Notes under the pieces: generated by a model
Told to the model about the DNA's origin: nothing
The model's input: only the letters and a program-made list of their open reading frames with translations
The model's database searches: none
Shown here: positions 57,770 to 64,000 of the stretch, piece by piece
Layout of the letters: each line of letters starts with the position of its first letter
Numbering within the stretch: the stretch's first letter is position 1
Program-made: the position numbers and the translations under genes
From: Actinomycetota bacterium
GTDB lineage: Bacteria; Actinomycetota; Actinomycetes; S36-B12
DNA: 64,000 bases
Reading direction: 5' to 3'
NCBI GenBank assembly: GCA_030684515.1
Contig: JAUXVJ010000027.1
Coordinates: 1-64,000, forward strand

Positions 57770-59305
57770 CTACCGAAGACTTCGCCCCAAATCGGGGTGA
57801 CGCTGCCAATCGTGGGACTTGGTTCCCTTTTCGGCATCCATACGGCGGACGTAGCCGAGGCGGGTGAGCCTGTGAAGTTCCTGCTCAACATCGGCGGAGG
57901 TGTGGCACCAAGTCTGGTTTTGGACTTTCCGGTGAATGAGGCGGGTGGTGAATTCCTCTTCGGGGAAATTTCTAACGGCCGCCAATACCTTTCCAGTCGA
58001 TCCAGGTATGGCCTCCATGCGTATGTAGCGAGCATGTGAAGCCAGGTAATCCACAACGTCAATTGCCGCCTGCATCTCACCTTCACCAATGCTCGCTGCA
58101 TTGGGATTTGCGGCGAGTGTCAGTAGCCCAGCGAGGCGCAGAGCGCCGCCACGGGCCTTTTGAAACCATCCAGATAGTTCGGCTAGCTCGCCATCTACGG
58201 CCATCTGAGTTTCGACAGCGGACCACCAGGGGGTATATGCACGCTTCGCAGGAGCAGAGAGAGTCAAGGTTCGAAACTCGTCCTCTGCTGTCAGCTCGAA
58301 TGAAGCCGTCAACAAATTCCGTACCGCCATTTCCCAAGCAGAAGTGGCATTTGCTGGCATGGCTTCAATGCCAAGCTTTCGAGAGCCCACACGCGACTTA
58401 GGGACTGCGATGAGGAACCGATCAAGAAACCCTCGGCCAACCATCTGTCTATTGGAGAGCACCTCCTGAAACACGTCGGGTTGCGTTGCCAGTCCAATGG
58501 CGAGATGCGGCGCATTGAGGTGAAGGGACTCGCGACCTTGCCGATCCACTCTCACGAATTCTGCCGAATAGGCAGCATTGACTAGGTCCAGATTGGCCCG
58601 GCCATCGGAATATCGACCGGCGAGCGTTCCGATAATTCCACCTTCCGCTGATAGCAGGGTGAGGCTTTCATCCTGCTCAGCCAAGAGCGAAGCCAGTCGT
58701 TCGGGGGTCACATCCTGAACGAGCAGTTGGGGCATAGCGACAGCTTGAAAGGCAGTCAGCTTTCCCATCGCATCGTCATATTCGGCCGCAAGGCTTTCAT
58801 CGCCCGGCTTCGCGGCGACCTTTGATCGAAGTCCCCGCACACGCTCTTTGAACATTTCGAGACGCTCACGATTCTGAGCAACCAATAAACGCTTTGATAC
58901 TTGCAGCTCCGCCTCAAAGGCGCGCAAGGGAATTGCCACAGCCTTGAGCGTCGGAGATTTCAGTTCACCGGGTGGAAGTAGAACAGCCGAATAGATAGAG
59001 AGCGGCTCCATCCACTGCGCGCTCGGTCCTTCGACCCTCCAGCGGCCACGCGTGCTCCCTGACAGGACCACTAATGCGAGAGAGAGGACGAGGTCTGGCG
59101 GAACCTGTAACGCATCTGAAAGTCCTTGAACGTAGCTACCTACCGGCTCAGGCAGTACGTCAATGGGACAGGGCAGGCGTGTGTCGTGCTCCGGTAATGG
59201 GCTCCAATCAAGAGGTTCAGTTGTGGTGACAGTGACAATCGTTGAGGAATTGTCACTGTCCATTTCAGTTTCTCCGCCAGCGGAAGGCTGATTGGTCGGC
59301 TTCAT
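57770..59305 (-). CDS. DUF3987 domain protein (replication-type ATPase)
   Basis: 511 aa. DUF3987 proteins, found in phages, plasmids and islands, have a RecA-like core. Seen are a P-loop-like PPGELKS (residues 111-117), LLSAEGGIIGTLAGRYSDGRANLD, FVRVDRQGRESLHL and APHLAIGLATQPDVFQEVL. Probably a helicase or DNA-processing enzyme of the element; no primase domain is fused. Its ATG overlaps the stop of the 59302 gene by four bases. A middle coiled coil (about 130-185) interrupts the core. Confidence 0.8.
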   Translation of the reverse strand: MKPTNQPSAGGETEMDSDNSSTIVTVTTTEPLDWSPLPEHDTRLPCPIDVLPEPVGSYVQGLSDALQVPPDLVLSLALVVLSGSTRGRWRVEGPSAQWMEPLSIYSAVLLPPGELKSPTLKAVAIPLRAFEAELQVSKRLLVAQNRERLEMFKERVRGLRSKVAAKPGDESLAAEYDDAMGKLTAFQAVAMPQLLVQDVTPERLASLLAEQDESLTLLSAEGGIIGTLAGRYSDGRANLDLVNAAYSAEFVRVDRQGRESLHLNAPHLAIGLATQPDVFQEVLSNRQMVGRGFLDRFLIAVPKSRVGSRKLGIEAMPANATSAWEMAVRNLLTASFELTAEDEFRTLTLSAPAKRAYTPWWSAVETQMAVDGELAELSGWFQKARGGALRLAGLLTLAANPNAASIGEGEMQAAIDVVDYLASHARYIRMEAIPGSTGKVLAAVRNFPEEEFTTRLIHRKVQNQTWCHTSADVEQELHRLTRLGYVRRMDAEKGTKSHDWQRHPDLGRSLR

Positions 59306-59583
59306 TCAAGTTTTCCGATCTCGCGCCATGCCGCATATACGTAGCGAGGTACGTCCGGCTTGAAGTTGATGCGGGCATTTGCTGTTTGCACTGCACGTGC
59401 CCATTGATTTAAGTCGGCTCTCGCCTGCGTTAGCTCTGGCGGCTCATTCGCAGCGAGCGGGATACACGCGGCGCGGACGTAAAGGGCTATGAGGGCATCC
59501 GAAACTGGAGACGCAGAGGGCTGGCAACTCAAACGGCCGGGCCCGACCGTCTGAGCTACTGGCCCACTTCCTAGCTCGTTCAC
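59302..59583 (-). CDS. small unknown protein in the element operon
   Basis: 93 aa, not recognised. The GTG at 59583 overlaps the preceding stop (GTGA) and the stop overlaps the DUF3987 start, so it is squeezed in a coupled operon. The C-terminal half is helical and mixed-charge (ELTQARADLNQWARAVQTAN). A longer reading from 59640 would overlap the previous gene by 60 bases. Confidence 0.55.
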   Translation of the reverse strand: MNELGSGPVAQTVGPGRLSCQPSASPVSDALIALYVRAACIPLAANEPPELTQARADLNQWARAVQTANARINFKPDVPRYVYAAWREIGKLE

Positions 59584-59837
59584 CTGATTAGGCCTCGGAA
59601 GCGGAGTCCACAAAAGATGGCTGCAGGTACGCCCGCGCACGGAAATCCATCAGCGTTCATCTGGCGGATACTCCGAATCCAGGCCTCTTGATCGTGGCGG
59701 GCGGCCGTGATTTCTCTGGGTTCGCCCTGCATCCACTCTGTTTTTGCGGCCAGGTAATGCAGGAGCCAGTGTCCATAGTCCACTTGCTCATCAGCAGGCG
59801 GTGAGCAGACAAGCAGGGGCAATAGTTTGTTCGTCAT
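59580..59837 (-). CDS. small unknown protein in the element operon
   Basis: 85 aa, not recognised. The ATG at 59837 follows the HTH gene stop by four bases, and its own stop overlaps the next start. It is rich in aromatic residues and His (YGHWLLHYLAAKTEWM) with two cysteines. Starting at 59888 would overlap the HTH gene, so it is not favoured. Confidence 0.55.
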   Translation of the reverse strand: MTNKLLPLLVCSPPADEQVDYGHWLLHYLAAKTEWMQGEPREITAARHDQEAWIRSIRQMNADGFPCAGVPAAIFCGLRFRGLIR

Positions 59838-59841
59838 CCGA

Positions 59842-60039
59842 TCACTGGTCTCGTGATTCACGAACACCGGCTTCAAGAAAGTCTTCAAGGTCTCGGCGCG
59901 CTATGCGAACGTGCCGACCTACCTTGTAGACGCGAATGCGCCGCTCGGAAACCAATCGCTGAGCGAACCGAACAGTTGTACCTAAGAATGCCGCTGCTTG
60001 ATCCAAAGTAAGCAGTTCTGGAGTGTTGTACGCCTTCAT
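59842..60039 (-). CDS. AlpA/excisionase-type helix-turn-helix protein
   Basis: 65 aa. It has the MerR-like helix_turn_helix_17 form: LLTLDQAAAFLGTTVRFAQR, LVSERRIRVYKVGRHVRIAR and DLEDFLEA. Proteins of this kind act as excisionases or as activators of element genes. AAAGG precedes the ATG by nine bases. First gene of the four-gene coupled set that ends with DUF3987. Confidence 0.82.
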   Translation of the reverse strand: MKAYNTPELLTLDQAAAFLGTTVRFAQRLVSERRIRVYKVGRHVRIARRDLEDFLEAGVRESRDQ

Positions 60040-60106
60040 TGAAATTTGCCTTTCTGCAATTCAGCAGCAGGCGTTGCGCTCAGTAGTCGGACGAGGCGAC
60101 TTCAGA

Positions 60107-60736
60107 TCATGGCGCGATGCTTGCCAGCTGACGGATTGGATTCACGTCAGTTAGGCAAGCGGGCGGTGCAATTGGTTCAATGGACCCGATCAAGAGTCTG
60201 CATCCCCTCGGAGCCTGCGCTGACTCGGGAATTTCATAACTAGCTGGAAATTCGGGTTGCTCCAAGCGCTTGGCGCGGCGAAGGAACTCGACGGATGGTG
60301 CCTCGATTTGCGCAATCAAATCTTCACGGTCATGGAGCAATCTCGCCAAGAGTTCGGCTAGCTCGCATGGTTCACTGCTCGGATCGAACACGGATGCAAG
60401 GGCCTCAGTGTCGCCCTGAAGGGCCAATGCGTAGATGCCAGCTGAAGCAAAGCCGTATTTGTCCAGAACCAAATCGATCAAGTGCCTACTTCGCGCGCCA
60501 AGTTGCGAGTGCCCGTGCATTAGCGATCTGCGCTTTCGATCCAACTCGTTGATTTGCTGGATTGATTCGCTCTTGACGCCTTCCGCAAACGCGTTAACCC
60601 ACGCAACAGATGAAGCAACCTGATTCCATACTGCTTGCTGCGATGCAATGGATTCGACGGCCTCAGTGATGCATGAATGCTGCCGCACCGAATCGCTTGC
60701 TAACGCAACACTCGCGCTTGGCCGGGGCGACTTCAT
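60107..60736 (-). CDS. unknown protein of the element
   Basis: 209 aa, not recognised. The first half is helical (SIASQQAVWNQVASSVAWVN, then ELDRKRRSLMHGHSQLG), the second half has an acidic helix run (DREDLIAQIEAPSVEFLRR). The ATG has TAGTTT six bases upstream (leaderless). It lies 68 bases upstream of the HTH gene on the same strand, so it may lead that operon. Confidence 0.6.
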   Translation of the reverse strand: MKSPRPSASVALASDSVRQHSCITEAVESIASQQAVWNQVASSVAWVNAFAEGVKSESIQQINELDRKRRSLMHGHSQLGARSRHLIDLVLDKYGFASAGIYALALQGDTEALASVFDPSSEPCELAELLARLLHDREDLIAQIEAPSVEFLRRAKRLEQPEFPASYEIPESAQAPRGCRLLIGSIEPIAPPACLTDVNPIRQLASIAP

Positions 60737-61105
60737 GAATTGAAACTACTGAGGGGCGCTAAGGGGTGCCCGTATTAGCCGTGAGGTGCGCGTGTCGGAC
60801 GGGCCCATTGTCACTGTTGTCACCTGTCACTAGAAATGAAATTGAGAGTTCTATATTTCTAAGGCAAGCGACCCAAGGCTGTCGGATTTAAAGCCAGCAA
60901 TTGACGGGAGTGCTTCGATCAGAATTCCCGGAAATTGAAACGAATCTGTTGGACCTTCCAGAGATGAAGCCAGATCGAGTCGAGTCGTCTCAATCTTTGG
61001 AGGGGGGGGAAAGCAAAATGAGTGCGGAGTCAATGGAATGCCCTAAAAAACGCACATGCTCTTCGCGCGGCGCGGCCGCGCTCCGGCTTCGGCTCGGGTC
61101 TTGGC
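60737..61105. other. intergenic control region with TGTCAC repeats and GC-rich palindrome
   Basis: About 370 bases without a convincing gene. It holds three TGTCAC copies (60809-60814, 60818-60823, 60825-60830), a run of eight G near 60992, and the palindrome GCGCGGCCGCGC at 61070-61081, which with a T6 tract read on the minus strand about 20 bases later may end transcription of the XRE-ImmA gene. A plus-strand frame with an ATG at 61018 reads through, but it mostly lies opposite the XRE-ImmA gene and is not accepted. Confidence 0.5.
60743..60748 (-). promoter_or_regulatory. -10 box of a leaderless promoter in the element
   Basis: TAGTTT on the minus strand six bases before the ATG at 60736. 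Confidence 0.45.
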
Positions 61106-62152
61106 CTATTGCACTACGCGCAGCCCTCCACCGTGTGGAACAAACGGGCAACCCTGCGTCGATCTATAACCGGCGATGTTTGCAATTTCTTCGCGCGAAT
61201 ACCCGCGCGCAAGCAATTCGTCTCCGATGTGCAGCGCAAGGCGTGGAGTCTCGCGAGGTACGTATTCTCCGCCTGGCTCGTTCGCCTTCCATCCTCTTGC
61301 ATTCATCGCCTTGTAAAAGCGCGTGCGGTCAACACTGCTGACAAAACCAAGCCGGTAGCTACGTTCAAACAATGCCTGCATTGAAACGCCCCACTCACGC
61401 TTCAGTTCCTGTAAGTGCCCCAAAGACACGTCCCGCAATGAACTGCGGATAACGGCCTCCGGCATAAGGAATTCTGCGGCGAATGAGTTTGCTTCCTCTT
61501 CCATTGAGTCCGACGGCTCATTTGAATGAAGTACCAAATGCCCAAGCTCGTGCGCCTTCGTCAGTCTTTGACGGTCGGCGGGTACTTCACTGTTCAGGAG
61601 CATGACTGGATGATCGCCGATCCATTGGGACATTCCATCAATGCGATGTGTGCCGAAGTCCTCTTCGAATACGAGGCAACCCGCCGCCTCCAGCCAGCCC
61701 ACCAGATTGCGAACGGGGCCAATAGGCATCTTCCATTGCGCGCGCACAAGGCGTGCAGCGTCTTCCGGACTCGTCCCATCGAGAACGTCAAATGTAGGCA
61801 CCATCGCCTGGGCAGCGAGTGATACCTGTTCAAACACTTGAGACGAATGAGCCCTCATCAGGTTGAGTCGCGCCTCACCTGTGCGCCAGAGACTTGCGCG
61901 AGTCGTCTTTTGCCGCCGCATGTGGGCATCCACAGCGATGGCCGCTGACTCTCTTCCGCCCAACTCAAGGAACCTCGTCGTAACCCCGAGCGCAACTGCC
62001 AAGCGCTCAAGCACTTCATCATCTGGAATGCGGTCGCCAGCCTCGTAGCGATTGATGGTGGGCTGCTTCACTCCAGCGAGATCAGCAAGTTCACCTTGCG
62101 TGAGGCCATTGGCTTTTCGTGCGACCGCAATCATGTCGCCGACGCCGTTCAT
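61106..62152 (-). CDS. XRE HTH fused to ImmA/IrrE metallopeptidase
   Basis: 348 aa. N-terminal XRE HTH (about 7-62: RKANGLTQGELADLAGVKQ, INRYEAGDR) and C-terminal ImmA/IrrE domain with zinc motif H201-E202-x-x-H205 (KAHELGH) and MEEEANSFAAEFLMP for the third ligand. In ICEBs1 a separate ImmA cleaves the repressor ImmR; here both parts are fused, as in many toxin-antitoxin-like or element-control proteins. Its ATG overlaps the stop of the partner gene by four bases. Confidence 0.88.
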   Translation of the reverse strand: MNGVGDMIAVARKANGLTQGELADLAGVKQPTINRYEAGDRIPDDEVLERLAVALGVTTRFLELGGRESAAIAVDAHMRRQKTTRASLWRTGEARLNLMRAHSSQVFEQVSLAAQAMVPTFDVLDGTSPEDAARLVRAQWKMPIGPVRNLVGWLEAAGCLVFEEDFGTHRIDGMSQWIGDHPVMLLNSEVPADRQRLTKAHELGHLVLHSNEPSDSMEEEANSFAAEFLMPEAVIRSSLRDVSLGHLQELKREWGVSMQALFERSYRLGFVSSVDRTRFYKAMNARGWKANEPGGEYVPRETPRLALHIGDELLARGYSREEIANIAGYRSTQGCPFVPHGGGLRVVQ

Positions 62153-62745
62153 GCTCCGCTCTCAGTCTCCTTACCGACCTCGTTCTCGTCGCCAGCAACG
62201 ATGACACCAGGGAGTGCGGGCTCAACAGGTGACCAGATTGCCGCGACGCCAGCAGCAGGCTCATCCAGTCGCATCATCCAAATTGGATTGTCTTTGCCAT
62301 CTCTGAATGACACCACCGGGGCAACGATCATCCGCAACTCGGGGTCCCACAGGTAACCAACGGCAAGACTCGTGCTTTCCAGACCGGGCAGCTGGTCCTG
62401 CTCTTGCGTATAGAACTCAAGAGCACCTTGCGTGGGGTACGACTGAATTGCGTTCTCCGCCGTGTGGCGCTTGAGTCGCGTGACGACATTCAGTCCCACA
62501 TGGATTTCGTGGATCACGCCAGAAATCTTGATGTAGAACTCAGGATGGCCTTCCAGGCGGGCACACATGTTGGTCCATAGGCGCTCCCAGATGAGATTGG
62601 CCATGCCGCGATTCGACATGGCGGATGCCCAACCTGGGAGTTTTTCGCGGAACTCATCCATGTCAGTGCGGGTAATGCCGACGGCCTCAACCAAGGCGTG
62701 AGTAAACTTGTCGCCCAACGCCTCAGCTGCTTCATCTGGTTTCAT
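62149..62745 (-). CDS. unknown partner protein coupled to XRE-ImmA
   Basis: 198 aa, not recognised as a named family. It has a helical first half (DEAAEALGDKFTHALVEA, AMSNRGMANLIWERLW) and a beta-rich second half (FYIKISGVIHEIHVGLNVV, RMIVAPVVSFRDGKDNPIW). No catalytic motif stands out. The ATG at 62745 lies seven bases after a TATATT -10 box that overlaps a direct-repeat operator; the two genes are translationally coupled, so this is one functional module. The frame upstream of the ATG crosses the operator and is not used. Confidence 0.7.
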   Translation of the reverse strand: MKPDEAAEALGDKFTHALVEAVGITRTDMDEFREKLPGWASAMSNRGMANLIWERLWTNMCARLEGHPEFYIKISGVIHEIHVGLNVVTRLKRHTAENAIQSYPTQGALEFYTQEQDQLPGLESTSLAVGYLWDPELRMIVAPVVSFRDGKDNPIWMMRLDEPAAGVAAIWSPVEPALPGVIVAGDENEVGKETESGA

Positions 62746-62752
62746 GGTGGAA

Positions 62753-62774
62753 AATATACCGGATTTTATACCGG
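62753..62774 (-). promoter_or_regulatory. direct-repeat operator overlapping a leaderless -10 box
   Basis: TATACCGG occurs twice (62755-62762 and 62767-62774), 12 bases apart. The minus-strand -10 box TATATT (62753-62758) overlaps the first copy. This is the form of an autoregulated promoter, likely bound by the XRE part of the downstream protein. Confidence 0.65.
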
Positions 62775-62822
62775 CGTCAAGGCCATGAGTCTCCGGCGTG
62801 TCGCTTCTAATCAGACCAGGAG

Positions 62823-63665
62823 ATGGGGACATTGGCCGATCAGGCTCCGGAAGTTATTAGGGCGGCTTCAGAGGCGCTAAATGCTCGTCTCAAGCGGGTT
62901 GAGACTCACGGTGAATCACTGTCGGAGCTGATTCAAGCGTGGGGAAATCTTGATGCTTTCGATCTTGTTCCCGCCATCGCAGAGGATCGGTACTCCTGGG
63001 ACCTCGTTCTCGTCGTGCGCACGGACCCTGACTTAGATCAGTGGGGATTGGCATTCGGTGAGGCTGTTCACCAACTCCGAAGCGCCTTGAATTCCCTAGT
63101 TGCATCGGTGGCGCAGTCACTCGGAACCTGGTCAGAGAACGATCGCAACCTGCAATTTCCAATTTGCCTTGACTCAAAGGCCTGGAATGCCGCGCTCCGT
63201 CAATCATTTGGAGCGCTACCTGATTCGGTAAAGACCGCAATCGAGGGCCTGCAACCATTTCGGGACAGCGGAGGCAAGAATCTTGAGGGCATCGACCACC
63301 CGCTCTGGCTAATTTCGTATTGGAACAACACGGACAAGCATCGAGTCGCGCTCAAGTTGCGATTGGCATCGGCAGGGGCCAAGCACGCGGGTTCCGTTGT
63401 TTTCGAAGACGCACCCGATTGGAGTACACCTCCGGAAATGACGGTCTTCGCTCCCGAAGATGCAGACGGACTGCTCCTTCGCTGTCGGACAGCGCCCAAT
63501 CGGATAGCCCGCATTACCGGCAATTTTGACTACACGCTCCAGGTAAGCGCTACTGGAGAGAGTGGCAAGAACTTCGGAGTTACAACTTCCCTATCCGACC
63601 TAATCCAGTACACACGCATGGCAGTAGATCAAGTGTTGGAGGCGTGGCAGAGTGAATTGCCATAA
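62823..63665 (+). CDS. unknown HEPN-like protein of the element
   Basis: 280 aa, no named family recognised. A helical segment HQLRSALNSLVASVA and a later WNNTDKHRVALKLRL motif recur in uncharacterised bacterial proteins; the arrangement recalls HEPN-type helical domains, but the RxxxxH motif is not evident. The ATG at 62823 directly follows AGGAG, which is too close; the TTG at 62832 has better spacing and would give 277 aa. Divergent from the ImmA module across 77 bases. Confidence 0.6.
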   Translation: MGTLADQAPEVIRAASEALNARLKRVETHGESLSELIQAWGNLDAFDLVPAIAEDRYSWDLVLVVRTDPDLDQWGLAFGEAVHQLRSALNSLVASVAQSLGTWSENDRNLQFPICLDSKAWNAALRQSFGALPDSVKTAIEGLQPFRDSGGKNLEGIDHPLWLISYWNNTDKHRVALKLRLASAGAKHAGSVVFEDAPDWSTPPEMTVFAPEDADGLLLRCRTAPNRIARITGNFDYTLQVSATGESGKNFGVTTSLSDLIQYTRMAVDQVLEAWQSELP

Positions 63666-63712
63666 GCGATGGTGGCCTCCCCACGCTGAATTCTGATTGG
63701 CCTGCAAGGGCT

Positions 63713-64000
63713 TCAGCGCTCGTCTGGGTCTAGTTCCTCGTCGGGAATCAGTTGCTGCTCGATTGAAGTGCCCATAGATTCCGCCGCGTACAGCCGCATC
63801 TCGTTGGCAAGACGGGGATGCTTGTCCACCCGTGGAATCCCATCCTGAGTCCATTGCTCATCAGGTTCAGGAATAGTGCGCGAAGAGATTTCCAGTGCTG
63901 CCACATCTGCAAGCGCAAGAGCAAGTAACGCCGGGTCGGGATGACTCTGAATGAGATGCAAGGCATCCTCATCACGCCGATCAAACTTTGCGGCCAAGAC
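63713..64000 (-). CDS. unknown protein, truncated by the window edge
   Basis: At least 95 codons, open to position 64000; the only in-window start would be a TTG at 63997, so the true start is probably outside. The visible part is acidic (ending PDEELDPDER) with a helix LLALALADVAALE. Not recognised. It is convergent with the gene at 62823. Confidence 0.5.
   Translation of the reverse strand, partial: VLAAKFDRRDEDALHLIQSHPDPALLALALADVAALEISSRTIPEPDEQWTQDGIPRVDKHPRLANEMRLYAAESMGTSIEQQLIPDEELDPDER

Larger units (their letters stand above)
57655..64000. mobile_element. left part of a putative tRNA-Gly-integrated element
   Basis: From the tRNA 3' end to the window edge the content changes: a DUF3987 ATPase, AlpA-like HTH, XRE-ImmA/IrrE protein and several unknown genes, without housekeeping functions, next to regularly spaced repeats. 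This composition fits an integrative element or phage satellite using the tRNA as attachment site. No integrase gene is seen in this part, and no second copy of the tRNA 3' end was found in the window, so the other end and the integrase would lie beyond position 64000. Confidence 0.55.

Noticed and set aside
57643-58101. Minus-strand frame resembling an integrase C terminus (WDERGTNVGQR)
   Set aside because: It overlaps the DUF3987 gene in another frame and lacks the catalytic R-H-R-Y region; at most a relic near the attachment site.
61018-61341. Plus-strand frame after a purine-rich AGGGGGGGG stretch
   Set aside because: Despite the Shine-Dalgarno-like run, most of it lies opposite the 3' end of the XRE-ImmA gene and it is rich in Arg and Ser as expected for an antisense frame.

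Overview
The window is a chromosomal segment of an actinomycete (phylum Actinomycetota). Supporting markers are a BldC regulator (14472-14681), DUF3073 and DUF3151 proteins, a dnaK-grpE-dnaJ-hspR-clpB operon preceded by a HAIR box, a DtxR/IdeR-type iron box, an actinobacterial class of dCTP deaminase, frequent GTG starts and many start codons preceded at 5-8 nt by a TANNNT -10 box, as in leaderless transcripts. Base composition is moderately GC-rich. I cannot assign a genus; a free-living, sugar-using heterotroph is an inference.

Layout. 1-4.6 kb: a CarH-like cobalamin-binding protein without a DNA-binding domain, a double-length CaiB/BaiF CoA transferase and a short-chain dehydrogenase. 5.0-7.0 kb: a NERD-domain protein and a putative EVE-HNH modification-dependent nuclease, separated by a compact three-way-junction inverted repeat; probably a small defence locus. 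7.1-15 kb: amidohydrolase, NfeD/SPFH pair, upp, lipoprotein, small membrane proteins, SulP transporter, bldC, DUF3073. 15-33.5 kb: a purine-biosynthesis region (purM, purF, purL, purQ, purS, purC, purB, purD, purA) interrupted by an iron(III) ABC transporter under a DtxR/IdeR-like box, a secreted phospholipase A2, galE (overlapping purC) and a class III aminotransferase. 33.5-42.7 kb: Gfo/Idh oxidoreductase, then a D-xylose regulon (galM-like epimerase, ROK repressor, xylHGF transporter, xylA, xylB) with a 10-bp-arm palindrome upstream of xylA. 42.7-46.1 kb: DUF3151, fba, a TrmH-type methyltransferase and DedA protein transcribed divergently from overlapping -10 boxes, pyrE. 46.2-57.4 kb: secreted trypsin-like protease, the heat-shock operon, a secreted M23-like protein, dcd, an alpha/beta hydrolase and a secreted coiled protein.

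57.6 kb to the right edge: a complete tRNA-Gly(CCC), immediately followed by what looks like the left end of an integrated element: three GTCCCACG repeats at 11-bp spacing, a DUF3987 replication-type ATPase, two small ORFs and an AlpA-like HTH in one overlapping operon, an unknown protein, an XRE-ImmA/IrrE fusion coupled to an unknown partner behind a direct-repeat operator, and two further unknown genes. No integrase is visible, so the element probably continues beyond the window. No CRISPR array, rRNA or insertion sequence was seen.

How it fits together: the pur genes cover most steps from PRPP to IMP and on to AMP (purN, purK/E and purH are not here), upp and pyrE cover pyrimidine salvage and synthesis, and the xyl genes with galE/galM and fba cover sugar uptake and entry into central metabolism. 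The most unusual material is the B12 protein, the NERD/EVE-HNH locus with its structured spacer, the shared divergent -10 at 44.92 kb, and the tRNA-Gly-linked element with its XRE-ImmA module.
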